Assembly (NCBI RefSeq): GCF_037176765.1
Contig: NC_090025.1
Location: forward strand, 163,910,822-163,974,821
Reading direction: 5' to 3'
DNA length: 64,000 nucleotides
From: Anolis sagrei
Lineage: Eukaryota; Chordata; Lepidosauria; Squamata; Anolidae
Shown: piece after piece, positions 1 through 16,805 of the stretch
How positions within the stretch are numbered: the stretch's first letter is position 1
Layout: every line of letters begins with the position of its first letter
Program-made: the position numbers and the translations under genes
The notes under the pieces: generated by a model
What the model was told of the DNA's origin: nothing
Database searches by the model: none
Seen by the model: the letters and a program-made list of their open reading frames with translations, nothing else

Positions 1-426
1 ATGAAAATGAACAAAATCTGGCTACCAGTTTTAAACAGGACAGTAAATAAAGAGCAATACTCAAAAAATAAGGGAATTCCAGACAAGAATCAATCAGGTT
101 TAGCTAACACCTCCAAACAAAGGATTCCCCCAGGCAGGAAGCAGCCAGGCTTTGAAGCTGCGATGCCATTAAATGCTAATCAATGTGGCCAATTGCAACA
201 TTCACACTATCCTCAAGCAGACAAGAGTTCTTTCTCCCATCCTAGGCATTCCACAGATATATAAACCTCACTTGCTTAGTTTCCCACAGACCGCTCAACA
301 TCTGGGGATGCCTGCCATAGATGTGGGTGAAATGTCAGGAGAGATTGCTTCTGGAACATGGCCATACATCCTGAAAAACTCACAGCAACCCAGTGATTCT
401 GGCCATGGAAGCATTTGACAACACAT
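1..426 (+). mobile_element. Penelope-like element, 3' end
   Basis: The first 36 bases encode KMNKIWLPVL, which resembles the last residues of the GIY-YIG endonuclease part of Penelope-like element (PLE) proteins; a second copy at 62.7-63.3 kb carries more of that tail (REAIEIHKHVDNFNRKE). The following 390 bases are the non-coding 3' part: a TATATAA stretch near 256-262, a stem-loop at about 304-343 with a diverged hammerhead-like core, and the family terminus near 400-426. The same non-coding module recurs at 9.5, 10.0, 12.6, 13.0, 14.4, 20.7, 43.4, 62.8 and 63.5 kb. The left end runs off the window. The element is old and fragmentary. Confidence 0.7.
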
Positions 427-647
427 TGAACTTCAGTTGTATTACCCTCAGTGGTAATACAAATATTTTTAAAAGTCTTACCATCTTGTGCAAACTCTGT
501 AGTTTGAACGATGATGCTGCAGGTGGAAGAAAAAAGGGTGTGCTCACAGGAGTACACCCTCTTTTTCCTTCTCCTCAGAGTCCAAACCAGCTGCACCTTA
601 AACATCAGAACTGCCTCTCTAACCTTCCCATTAATAAGCAGTCGCTA

Positions 648-1570
648 TTTTTTTTGTCGTGTCAGGGCAACCAGTCAATTATATTACATTTATAACAGAA
701 CAAAGCAAACAAACAGACAAAATACAAATTGTGTGAGTTTGGTAGTTGATTAAATGTCCTTTGACCAGTATCTGGCCACTTGGAGTGCTTCTGGTGTTGC
801 TGCAAGGAGGTCCTCCATTGTGCATGTAGCAGGGCTCAGGTTGCATTGCAGCAGGTGGTCAGTGGTTTGCTCTTCTCCACACTCGCATGTCATGGATTCC
901 ACTTTGTAGCCCCATTTCTTGAGGTTGGCTCTGCATCTCGTGGTGCCAGAGCGCAGTCTGTTCAGTGCCTTCCAAGTTGCCCAGTTTTCTGTGTGCCCAG
1001 GAGGGAGTTTCTCATTTGGTATCAGCCATGGATTGAGGTTCTGGGTTTGAGCCTGCCACTTTTGGACTCTCACTTGCTGAGGTGTTCCAGTGAGTGTCTC
1101 TGTAGATCTTAGGAAACTATTTCGAGATTTAAGTCGCTGGCGTGCTGGCTGATATCCAAACAGGGGATGAGCTGGAGATGTCTCTGTCTTGGTCCTTTCA
1201 CTATTGGCTGCTACTTCCTGGCGGATGTCAGGTGGTGCAATACCGGCTAAGCAGTGTAATTTCTCCAGTGGTGTAGGGCGCAGACACCCCGTGATAATGC
1301 GGCATGTCTCATTAAGAGCTACATCCACTGTTTTAGTGTGGTGAGATGTGTTCCACACTCAGCAGCGGAGTAGCACAGCGCAAGGGCAGATGTCTTCACT
1401 GTGTCTGGCTGTGATCCCCAGGTTGTGCCAGTCAGCTTTCGTATGATATTGTTTCTAGCACCCACTTTTTGCTTGATGTTCAGGCAGTGCTTCTTGTAGG
1501 TAAGAGCACAGTCCAGAGTGACTCCCAGATATTTGGGTGTGCTGCAATGCTCCAGTGGGATTGATAGCTG
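648..1570 (-). mobile_element. LINE ORF2 C-terminal fragment (jockey-like)
   Basis: On the minus strand this reads as the end of a non-LTR reverse transcriptase. The 1360-1570 part gives KYLGVTLDCALTYKKHCLN, the usual region after the RT domain; 750-1358 is open for 202 codons and ends with a CECGEEQTTDHLLQC zinc knuckle typical of jockey/I-type LINEs. The 3' terminus at about 648-665 is CCTGACACGAC followed by an A run. That terminus is shared with the tRNA-type SINE at 48993-49260, suggesting the LINE supplies the enzyme for that SINE. It is 5'-truncated and needs at least one frame change between its two parts. Related fragments lie at 4395-4500, 7408-7600 and 28320-28443. The clade is uncertain. 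Confidence 0.75.
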
Positions 1571-8599
<7,029 letters not shown>

Positions 8600-9235
8600 C
8601 TTGGCAGCCCGGGCCTCCTCTTCCCCCTCCCCCTCCCCGGGGCTCATTAGCATAGCCACGCCCCTCCTTCCCTCCCTCGCGCGCGCGTGTCTAAATTATG
8701 CCCGCGCGCTACTTAAGAATCCGCCAATCAGGGCGCAGGGTGATGAATAATTGCCACACGCATTAAGCCACGCCCCTTTCAAGAACCCATCAGCCTCGAA
8801 ATGATTGAGAATAGCTCCAGTCCTGTATTTTAGAGACATATCCCAGGGGGTGGGTCTTGAAGGCTGCTTCTTCTTAACCAATACGGAAGAAGAAAAGCGT
8901 GATAAACCACTCTTCTAACCAATCGCATTCAATATTCAAATAAAAGGGTATAGCGGCAAGAAGAAGGCGGGGTTTTTACTTTCGTAGCCAATAAGAAAGC
9001 GATATGGGGACTGTAAGGCCAATCAGATTTTAGTAACTGTTTATGATCTCGGATGGGGATTTCCTCTATTTATTTGACTATTTCAGACCGAGATAATCCG
9101 AAGCAAGGGCTGATGACACAGGGTTGAAATACATTCCAACGAGGGAGGGTAATCTTATGCAACCGAGATGTCACAGGGGAGAATTGGATTAGAAAATACA
9201 CTCCATTTCCTTGTTGTCTGCCCTGTGATTGGTTT
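8600..9235 (-). promoter_or_regulatory. GTPBP1 CpG promoter with CCAAT-box array
   Basis: GC-rich sequence above the GTPBP1 start contains two copies of AGCCACGCCCCT (about 8653 and 8767), a Sp1/KLF-type site. There is a run of CCAAT boxes in one orientation at 8724, 8878, 8919, 8988 and 9019, and two ATTGG at 9183 and 9228. A TATA-like AATAAAAGG lies at about 8938. The array suggests NF-Y-driven, possibly bidirectional, transcription. The start site cannot be placed from sequence alone. Confidence 0.55.
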
Positions 9236-9445
9236 CAAAGGTCACAGGCAAGATCTCATGCAATAATTTTGTGTATCCAGACATTTCCTTCACATCTCAT
9301 CCGGGGATTTCTTGCTTGCTTCAGTATCAGTGAGATGGTGAACCTGATCAGGGCTGAAATCCAAATGGTCAAGGAGCTATCCAAGGTGCTGAACCTATTT
9401 GTGAGCTAAGGTTCAATGTTTGGAATGGGTCCTAGCAGTACAGAA

Positions 9446-10378
9446 CAAGTATGGGCAAACTTGAGCCCTCCAGGTGTTTTGGACTTCAACTCCCACAATT
9501 CCTAATAGCCTACAGTCTGGGTTGCTGTTAGTTTTCCAGGCTGTATGGCCAGAGCATTCTCTCCTGACGTTTCACCCACATCTATGGCAGGCATCCTCAG
9601 AGGTTGAGGGGACTATTATATGTTAGGAATTGTGGGAGTTGAAGCCCAAAACACCTGGAGGGGCCAAGTTTGTCCATGTTAATACACAAATGTCCTATTA
9701 CTATAAACTTCAACACAAATACCAATTGGAGTAATGAGAAAAATACCAAACTAATTCATGAATGAAGGGACCTTGAAAGAAACCTAAAGGAGGGATACTC
9801 CTCTTGAAACAAGGACATAAAAACACCCGGGAACCTTGTTGTATTCCCAAGACTGTTTATCACATTTTGAATTCGCATGGGACAGTATTGGATATGTTGA
9901 AGTTTGTCCACACGACCTTTGGAAGATCTAACAAATCATTTTGAAAAACATGCGCATTCACACCTAGCTCCAGCAGACAAGAGTCCTTTGTCTCACCCTG
10001 GTCATTCCACAGATATATAAACCCTTTTTCCTAGTTCCAAAACACCTCACTATCTCTGAGGATGCTTGCCATAGATGCAGGCGAAACGTCAGGAGAGAAT
10101 GCCTCTAGACCATGGCAATATAGCCCGAAAAAACCTACAACAACCCAGTGATTCCGGCCATGAAAGCCTTCGACAATACAATATTATGTTTGTTACACTG
10201 TTGTAAATTGTCCCTACGTGTTTGCTTCTCATGCTTGTGTATTATAGGCGTTAGTTTGCTATTTTTCTCATTACTCCAATTGGTATTTGAGCTGAAGTTT
10301 ATAGTAATAGGACATTTGTGTATTAACATTGTATTTATAGATGTCTGTGTAATTAGAGCCAAGTTTGTCCATGCCTGG
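9446..10378. repeat. Foldback element carrying two later insertions
   Basis: The left arm (GGGCAAACTTGAGCCCTCC to CCTAATAGCC, 9453-9512) pairs with the right arm (TAGGAATTGTGGGAGTTG to CCAAGTTTGTCCATG, 9624-9678), with the last bases CCTGG found only at 10374. A minus-strand PLE piece occupies the centre (about 9519-9612). A composite insertion occupies 9679-10358, flanked by the 15-bp direct repeat CCAAGTTTGTCCATG (9664-9678 and 10359-10373). Confidence 0.7.
9679..10358 (+). mobile_element. Composite insertion with inverted ends and PLE core
   Basis: This is bounded by an exact 15-bp direct repeat. Its outer parts are inverted copies of one about 72-bp sequence (9677-9748 and 10258-10328, key string TAGTAATAGGACATTTGTG). 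Between them is a plus-strand PLE 3' module (about 9950-10178) with CACAGATATATAAACC, the stem-loop at 10057-10097 with an intact hammerhead-like core, and the terminal CCTTCGACAATACA. The outer sequence also flanks the CR1 at 6.55-7.26 kb. I read this as one insertion event of a rearranged or nested element. Confidence 0.6.
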
Positions 10379-10380
10379 TA

Positions 10381-10530
10381 TAGAATCACAGAGTTGGAAG
10401 AGACCCCAAGGGCCATCCTGCTCAACCCCCTGCCACAAAGGAAAACACAATCAAAGCACTCCCAACAGATGGTCATCCAGCCTCTATTTAAAAACCTTCA
10501 GAGCAGGAAAGTCCCCCCGCATTCCAAGGC
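10381..10530 (-). mobile_element. CR1 3' end, minus orientation
   Basis: TAGAATCACAGAGTTGGAAG then AGACCCCAAGGGCCATCC and CAACCCCCTGCC is the reverse complement of the CR1 3' UTR seen at 7150-7261. The remaining 10530-11030 contains a (TTC)n-rich tract at 10620-10680 and nothing else recognised. Confidence 0.75.
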
Positions 10531-11029
10531 AACATCTTTAGGTTTCAGATATATGTATTTGTCTTCTTGTGGAGGCCAACCTCATGACTCTCCAAAATGC
10601 CACATGACACCTCTTATTTCCATCTTCTTCTTCCCTTTTTTCTTCTTGTTCCTCTTCTTCTTCTTGTTCCTTCGTGCTTCCCAAAAGCTATTTTGTTGAT
10701 TCTGTAATGTGGTCAACTGATACTAAGAAAGCAATTTGGTTTTACCAAATTGAACCATAAGAATAAACAATGCAAAAAGGAATCATAGGGATGCTTAAAG
10801 GACTATTCAGATATACCCAATTGCAATCAGCATGAATTTAGCCATCCATAGTTTGGAAATATTATTTTAAAATTCCCAAAAGCAAATGATGATCTTGTTG
10901 TTGTTTTTAAATAAAGGAAATATTTTTACTACACCATTGCATATAAAATGATGTTGGATGTCAGCATCTATATATTTTGGTTTCTACACAGGGTCCTGGA
11001 ACCAAACCTCAGCAGATACCAAGGGCCCA

Positions 11030-11215
11030 CTATATTATGGGTGCACTCACATAGCTGTATTTGTAATGGTACTGTATAGTATATTATAGTTATATATAAT
11101 ATGGATATTGTGCTATCCTAATAATATAATATATTGTATATATATATATCTTGTAAGCTGCTCTGAGTCCCCTTCGGTGGTGAGAAGGGCAGCATATAAA
11201 TGTCGTAAATAAATA
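11030..11215 (+). repeat. AT-rich dispersed repeat, short copy
   Basis: TATATAATATGGATATTG... followed by TTGTAAGCTGCTCTGAGTCC, GGTGAGAAGGGCAG and TAAATAAATAAATAAA, the same architecture as 5640-6196. Confidence 0.6.
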
Positions 11216-11679
11216 AATAAAACCTTGGTGTTTGGATTTCTCTTAATTATTCTGGTGTGTATGTCTGTCTTAGCACAGTCTAAAATTATAGGCTCGAGTC
11301 TCCCTTCTATGGTTGTGATGACATCTCCTTTCAACCAACAAGCAACGGGCAAATTTTATTGAACTACAACTCCCAGAACACCACGTTAAACAATTACAAC
11401 CAGGGCATTATGGGAAATGTAGTCCAACATTCTCAGAGTTCCACAGGCTCTGGCCACGACTAAAACGATCAAGGGTCTGGAGAACAAACCCTATGAGGAG
11501 TGGCTTAAAGAGCTGGGCATGTTTACCCTGCAGAAGAGAATGCTGAGATGAGACATGATGGACATGTACAAATATATGAGGGGAAGTCATAGGGAGGAGG
11601 GAGCAAGCTTGTTTTCTGCTGCCCTGGAGACTAGGACGCTAAACTATGGTTTCAAACTACAGGAAAGGAGATTCTACCT

Positions 11680-12034
11680 CAGGGGTCCTCAAACTAAGGC
11701 CTGGGGGCCAGATACGGCCCTCCAAGGTCATTAACCCGGCCCTCACTCAGGGCCAACCTATGTCTGAAATAACTTGAAAGCACGCAACAATCTTATCTCA
11801 TCATCCAAAAGCAAGCCTACACTTCCCATCGAAATACTAATAAGTTTATATTTGTTTAAATTGTTCTTCATTTTAATAATTGTATTGTTTTAAAGTGTTT
11901 TTTGCACTACATATAAGATATGTGCAGTGTGCACAGGAATTCATTCATTTTTTTCTCCAAATTATAATCTGGCTCTCCAACAGTTTGAAGGGACTGTGAC
12001 CTGGCACTCTGTTTAAAAAGTTTGAGGATCCCTG
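11680..12034 (+). mobile_element. hAT-type MITE with exact 8-bp target duplication
   Basis: Terminal sequences CAGGGGTCCTCAAAC and GTTTGAGGATCCCTG are inverted. The flanks are TTCTACCT on both sides (11672-11679 and 12035-12042), the 8-bp duplication expected of hAT transposition. Removing the element restores a continuous CR1 sequence (TTCTACCTGAATATTAGGAAG). A second copy is at 15268-16072. Confidence 0.9.
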
Positions 12035-12059
12035 TTCTACCTGAATATTAGGAAGAACT

Positions 12060-12590
12060 TCCTGACTGTGAGAGCTGGAAGTTTCCTAAGTCTACAAGAG
12101 ATAGGCCAGAGATAACTATCCAATATCTCATTTCTCAGTTAGGAAGAACTTCCTAACTGAGAGCTGTGAGAGCTGTTCACCAGTGGGACTCTCTGCCACG
12201 GAGTGTGGTGGAGACTCCGTCTTTAGAGGGTTTTAAGCAGAGGCTGGATGGCCATCTGTTGGGGGTGCTTTGAATGTGAGAGCTGGAAGTTTCCTAAGTC
12301 TATAAGAGATAGGCCAAAGAAATAACTATCCAATGGTATATCTCATTTCTCAATTAGGAAGAACTTTCTGTGAGAGCTGTTCAGCAGTGGAACTCTCTGC
12401 CACAGAGTGTGGTGGAGACTCCTTCTTTGGATGCTTTTAACCAGAAGCTGGATGGCCATCTGTCGGGGGTGCTTTGAATGTGAGAGCTGGAAGTGTCCTA
12501 AGTCTACAAGAGGTAGGCCAAAGAGATAACTATCCAATGGTATATCTCATTTCACAGTTAGGAAGAACTTCCTAACCGTTGAAGGCTTTC
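12060..12590 (+). repeat. Tandem repeat of a chimeric CR1 segment
   Basis: A unit of roughly 215 bp, TGTGAGAGCTGGAAGTTTCC...AGGAAGAACTT...GGGGGTGCTTTGAA, begins at about 12067, 12276 and 12479. Part of each unit is CR1 3' UTR; about 85 bp (CCTAAGTCTACAAGAGATAG to TATCTCATTTCTCAGTTAGG) is not CR1. The last unit is cut by the PLE insertion. Confidence 0.7.
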
Positions 12591-13138
12591 ATGGCTGGAA
12601 TCACTAGGTTCTTGTGGGTTTTTTCGGGCTATATGGCCATGTTCTAGAGGCATTTTCTCCTGATGTTTCGCCTGCATCTATGGCAAGCATCCTCAGAGGT
12701 AGTGAGGTCTGTTGGAATTAGGAAAATGGGTTTATATATCTGTGGAATGATCAGGGTGGGACAAAGCACTCTTGTTTGCTGGAGCTAGATGTGGATGTTT
12801 CAACTGACTATTAGTATTAAAAAACTCTAAAATTACAACAGCAAAACAGCAGAGAGGAAACAACCAGGCACATCTTAACACCTCTCAACAAAAGATTCCC
12901 CCAGGCTCAGCCAGGCCTTCAAATGCTAATGAAGGTGGTCAGTTGAAGCATTCACACCTGGCTCCAGCAGAGAAGAGCTCTTTGCCCCACCCGTCATTCC
13001 ACAGATATATAAACCCATTTTCCTAATTCCAACAGACCTCAATACCTCTGAGGATGCTTGCCATAGATGCAGGCGAAACGTCAGGAGAAAATGCCTCTAG
13101 AACATGGCCATATAGCCCGAAAAAACCCACAAGAACCT
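12577..13138. mobile_element. Penelope-like element inserted as head-to-head palindrome
   Basis: This is flanked by the exact 11-bp duplication AACTTCCTAAC (12566-12576 and 13139-13149). The left part (to about 12815) is in minus orientation and starts with the family tail (GAAGGCTTTCATGG). The right part (about 12816-13138) is in plus orientation and stops at CACAAGAACCT without the tail. Both arms carry the TATATAAACC stretch and the hammerhead-like stem-loop (about 12655-12700 minus, 13046-13090 plus). This inverted-dimer layout is known for Penelope-like elements. The element has no coding capacity. Confidence 0.8.
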
Positions 13139-13329
13139 AACTTCCTAACTGTGAGAACTGTTCAGCAGTGGAACTCTCTGCTATGGAGTGTGGTGGAGGC
13201 TTTTAAGCAGAGGGTGGATGGCCATTTGTCGGGGGTGCTTTGAATGCGATTTTCCTGCTTCTTGGTAGTGGGTTGGACTGGATGACCCACACATGATGAT
13301 TCTACGGCTCTTTCTTTAGCGCCAAACTG

Positions 13330-13525
13330 CAGGAAAAAAGAACACCCATGCGGAGGGGGGCGGAGCTAAGTAAGCACCGCCCTCTCTGACGTTGGTCAGC
13401 GGCGGGGCGGGGCTAGCGAGCGTACGCGCGACGGGACCCCCCTCCCTCGGGGCTGTGTTTTGTGTTGCGCATGCGCGGGCTCCTGGGTGGCTGTTGGTCC
13501 AAGGCAGGTTTGGGGCCGCGGACTG
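13330..13525 (+). promoter_or_regulatory. JOSD1: JOSD1 CpG promoter and 5' UTR exon
   Basis: A GC- and CpG-rich block contains GTTGCGCATGCGCGGGC, an NRF1-like site at about 13464-13480, and a consensus donor GGACTG|GTGAGTAGG ending an exon at 13525. The next plus-strand acceptor of good quality in context is TCTCTTTTTAG at 18421-18427, which begins the exon holding the JOSD1 start codon. I infer that this is the first, non-coding JOSD1 exon. The start site is not resolved. Confidence 0.55.
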
Positions 13526-13896
13526 GTGAGTAGGGAGACCCTCTTTGGGGGTCAAAAGAGGGGTATTTTGCCTCCGTGCCGTCGACGCAGGGAGATTCCT
13601 GAGGGAGAGGGGAGCCTGTGGGGTTCCTGAGCCTGTGGGGTCTCTACCTCCCCTTCTAAATGCATGGTTTTTGTCCTCCTCCTCCTCCTCCAAATAAGCA
13701 GGCATTGTGGGCCTGTCTGTCCCTCATAAAGAAGAGGCCTGAGAAGAGGGAAGGGAAGGAGATGGAGGAGGGCTGTCGGGATTGCACAACCGCTTCTCTG
13801 TCAAACAGGCCCGAGTTGCAAGGCAAACACAAGCTCCCCTCCTTTGGCCTCTCACACAGTACACTCACACAGATAGGGAGCTATATTGTATCTCAG

Positions 13897-14085
13897 CCAT
13901 GGGCAAACTTGGGCATTCCAGGTGTTTTGTACTCCCAACTCCCACCATTCCTAGCAGCCTCAGGCCCCTTCCTTTGCCCCCTCAGCCGCTTAAGCGGCTG
14001 AGGGGGCAAAAGAAGGGGCCTGAGGCTGTTGGGAATGGTGGGAGTTGGAGTCCAAAACACCTGGAAGGCCCAAGTTTATCCCCAG
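13897..14085. repeat. Foldback element
   Basis: Same family as 7950-8144. The arms TGGGCAAACTTGGGCATTCC and GGAAGGCCCAAGTTTATCCC enclose the centre CCCTCAGCCGCTTAAGCGGC. It lies in the large first intron of JOSD1. Confidence 0.75.
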
Positions 14086-14283
14086 CTCATTGGACAGAAT
14101 AAGGTGGCATTCTTGACTGGCTTGAAGGCAAAAAATGTGTGTATTACGTTAAGAAAAAGCATGGACCAACAGGAAGGTTGATATAAAAATGATATAATAT
14201 AATAGATATTATTAATGTAAATGAAATGTTTTTCTACGATGTGCTGTGTCCGCCGTACTCCAATTTACATATGCGCCCAAATT

Positions 14284-14960
14284 TCATATAAGGGGTTTGC
14301 TTATTTATTTATTTATTTATTTGTGACATGTATATGCCGTCCTTCTCACCCCAAAGGGGACTCAGAGCGGCTTACAAGTAAGCCATAGATGCAGGCGAAA
14401 CGTCAGGAGTGAATGCCTCTAGACCATGGCCATATAGCCTGAAAAACCTACAACAACCCAGTGATTCCGGCCATGAAAGCCTTCGATAATAAATACAATA
14501 TACTATATTATTATCATAGCACAATATTAATATTGTATATGTATATATGTTTATATGTGTGTGTGTATATATATATTGTCGTGTCAGGAGTGACTTGAGA
14601 AACTGCAAGTCGCTTCTGATATGAGAGAATTGGTTGTCTGCAAGGACGTTGCCCAGGGGACGCCCAGATGATTTTTGATGTTTTTATCATCCTTGTGGGA
14701 GGCTTCTCTCATGTCCCCACATGAGGAGCTGGAGCTCATAGAGGGAGTTCATCCGCCTCTCCCCGGATTTGAACTGCGCCACCAGGGGCTCCAATATTAT
14801 ATATTACATTGTACTATAACATTATACTGTAATATTAGTAATATTACATTTAATATAAAATATATAATTATAATATCATGTTATTATTGTTAGTAATATA
14901 TTGTATTACATTATAATATTATCAATATTATGTGTATATACATTAGATTATATTAGATTA
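14284..14960 (+). repeat. AT-rich dispersed repeat with PLE and SINE inserted
   Basis: The host element runs TTATTTATTTATTTATTT, GGGGACTCAGAGCGGC (14284-14382), resumes as AT-rich DNA at about 14490-14575, and again at 14793-14960. A PLE piece (14383-14490, GATGCAGGCGAAACGTCAGG to CCTTCGATAATA) and a minus-strand SINE (14576-14792) interrupt it. Confidence 0.6.
14576..14792 (-). mobile_element. tRNA-type SINE with CTGACACGAC-type tail
   Basis: In minus orientation it reads GAGCCCCTGGTGGCGCAG... to GACTTGCAGTTTCTCAAGTC ACTCCTGACACGACA. It matches 48993-49260 but lacks part of the tRNA-like head. Confidence 0.8.
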
Positions 14961-14964
14961 TAAG

Positions 14965-15125
14965 CACAGTGCAGGAGACAAGATGGAACTGCCTTCCTGG
15001 CCCCTCTCTTCACTCTGATCTCAGAGCAGCAGTTGGTGCTGGGGGGGGGGGGGGGGGGGCGGTCCCAACTGATGACACTGGAGGCAAGATGGAACTGCCT
15101 TCATGGCCCCTCTCTTAATTTAATC
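14965..15125 (+). repeat. Short relative of the 30.5-kb minisatellite
   Basis: About one and a half units (GGAGACAAGATGGAACTGCC, TTCCTGGCCCCTCTCTTCAC, CAGCAGTTGGTGCTGG) precede and follow a run of 18 G at about 15041-15059. It sits at the end of the same AT-rich dispersed repeat as the large array at 30525-31966. Confidence 0.75.
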
Positions 15126-15267
15126 TCCAGTTTGTTAGTAAAACTGAATTACTGTGTTGCGAAATGATGCCTGTCTAAAAAAAGTGAGCCTGAAATGTTT
15201 GGATACCTCTGCTCTAAGACCTATAAACATACAGGTTGAGCATCCCTTATACTTCATCGCACTAGAA

Positions 15268-16072
15268 CAAGGGTCCTCAAATTAAGGCCCAAGGGCCAGA
15301 TACGGCCCTCCAAGGTCATTTACCCGACCCTCACTCAGGGTCAACCTAAGTCTGAAATTACTTGAAAGCACACAGCAACAACAACTCATCAGTCAAAAGC
15401 AGGCCCACACTTCCCATTGAAATACTACTACTACTGCTACTACTAATAATAATAATAATAATTTTATTTTTATGCCCCGCCAACCATCTCCCTTAGGGGA
15501 CTCAGGCGGCTTACAAGGGACACGCCCAAGATTACAATTAAAACACATATTTAAAACACTTTAACCAATTCAAAAATCAGATAAAACAAATAACAACACA
15601 ATTGAAAGCAATATAAAAACAATACAGCTGAAAGAAACATAGCTGAGGTACAGAATCTATGAGTGCAATACATTTTTACGGGAGCGCAGGAAAGTACAAC
15701 AATACAGTAAACTGGGCAGGAAATACTGTCAAGCACATGTTTAGGTAGGACGTATGCCAGTGTAAAATACGAGCCGGTGTAAAGTGTGGAACTTCAATTA
15801 GGGACAAGAAAGTTACTGATGAGCTGCTTAGTCAAAAGCACACCGGAACATCCAGGCTTTTAGTTGACTACAAAAGGAGGACAAGTTTATATTTGTTAAA
15901 ATTGTTCTTCGTTTTAATTACTATATTGTTTTTAAGTGTTTTTTGCACTATAAATTAGTTATGTGCAGTGTGCATAGGAATTCATTCATATTTTTTTTCA
16001 AATTATAATCCGGCCCTCCAACAGTTTGAGGGACTGTGACCTGGCCCTCTGTGTAACAAGTTCAAGGACCCC
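15268..16072 (+). mobile_element. hAT-type MITE split by a CR1/L2-like insertion
   Basis: The ends (AAGGGTCCTCAAATTAAGGC and ACAAGTTCAAGGACCC) and interior (GGCCAGATACGGCCCTCCAA, CACTTCCCATTGAAATAC) match 11680-12034. The interruption at about 15422-15880 starts with (TAC)n/(TAA)n and a reversed retroposon end (CCCCGCCAACCATCTCCC, GGGGACTCAGGCGGCTTAC). The MITE resumes at ACAAGTTTATATTTGTTAAA. Confidence 0.75.
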
Positions 16073-16344
16073 TATATGAGAGAATGAACCCATTTAAAAA
16101 TCTGGTTTCTGCCTCCTGCAAAATTATGGGTTTTGTAGTTTAGTAAGGCTGTTAAAGGCTGCTCCCTAAACTACAAACCCCCGCAGGAGGCAGCAAATGG
16201 ATTTAAAGTGGATTCATTCTCTAATGTAATGAGGCCTCTTATCTGGCATGAAGGCACAAATATGCTTGTGAGGTTACAGAAAAGAATGGATATGGAAGCA
16301 GGAGGGTTGGAGGTCTTCGGTGATATTAGACAGGCCTTGGGTGG

Positions 16345-16805
16345 TATAAGGGGCTGCAGTAGCACAGCGGGTTAAACCTCTAGCTGCAGGAAATCTGCTG
16401 ACTGGAAGGTAGGCAGTTCGAAGCCGCGAGTGTAGGTGAGCTCTTGACTGTCAGCCCTAGCTTCTGTCTACCTAGCAGTTTGAAAGCATGCAATGCAAGC
16501 AGATCAATAGTTACTGCCTTGGCGGGAAGGTAAAAGGGTGTCCCATGCAGATATGCCGGCAACACAACAGAGATGTCTATGGACACCATGCTCCTTGGTA
16601 TGGAAAAATGGAATGAGCAGCTCCCCATGGCTGGAGTTGAACATCACCTCCAGATGCCAAAGATAGAAAAAGGAGAAGGCCTTTATCTCTGTCTGTGTTG
16701 TATGTCGTTGTTCACTGTTTGTAAAAAGCATTGAATGCTTGTCTCATGTGTATTTTAATCCACCTTGAGTCCCTCTGGGGAGATAAAGCATACTATAAAT
16801 AAAGT
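16345..16805 (+). mobile_element. Decayed Sauria-type SINE plus retroposon 3' end
   Basis: GGGGCTGCAGTAGCACAGCG GGTTAAACCTCTAGCTGCAGG is a tRNA-like SINE head; the body (GTGAGCTCTTGACTGTCAGC, TAGCAGTTTGAAAGCATG) matches 34153-34493. From about 16690 the sequence changes to a different end (CCACCTTGAGTCCCTCTGGG, ATAAATAAAG, ATT repeats). Confidence 0.65.

Larger units (their letters stand above)
11457..13300 (+). mobile_element. CR1 LINE 3' part, rearranged and interrupted
   Basis: It starts with the CR1 ORF2 tail (ACGATCAAGGGTCTGGAGAA and AGAGCTGGGCATGTTTACCC). It then continues through a hAT MITE (11680-12034), a tandemly multiplied piece (about 12060-12590), a PLE insertion (12577-13138) and the final 3' UTR (GGGGGTGCTTTGAATGCG, TGGACTGGATGACCC). 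All inserts have clear boundaries, so the order CR1, then internal duplication, then PLE can be read. The hAT insertion shows an exact target duplication. Confidence 0.75.

Noticed and set aside
750-1358. 202-codon frame as a host gene
   Set aside because: Peptide and zinc knuckle belong to a jockey-like LINE, and other fragments of it are scattered in the window.
8600-8659. N-terminal extension of GTPBP1 from the ATG at 8659
   Set aside because: The ATG at 8599 gives the N-terminus shared with mammals; the extension is glycine/glutamate-rich CpG sequence without known homology.
12060-13300. CRISPR-like regular repeats
   Set aside because: Units are 200 bp or longer and derive from CR1; the genome is eukaryotic.
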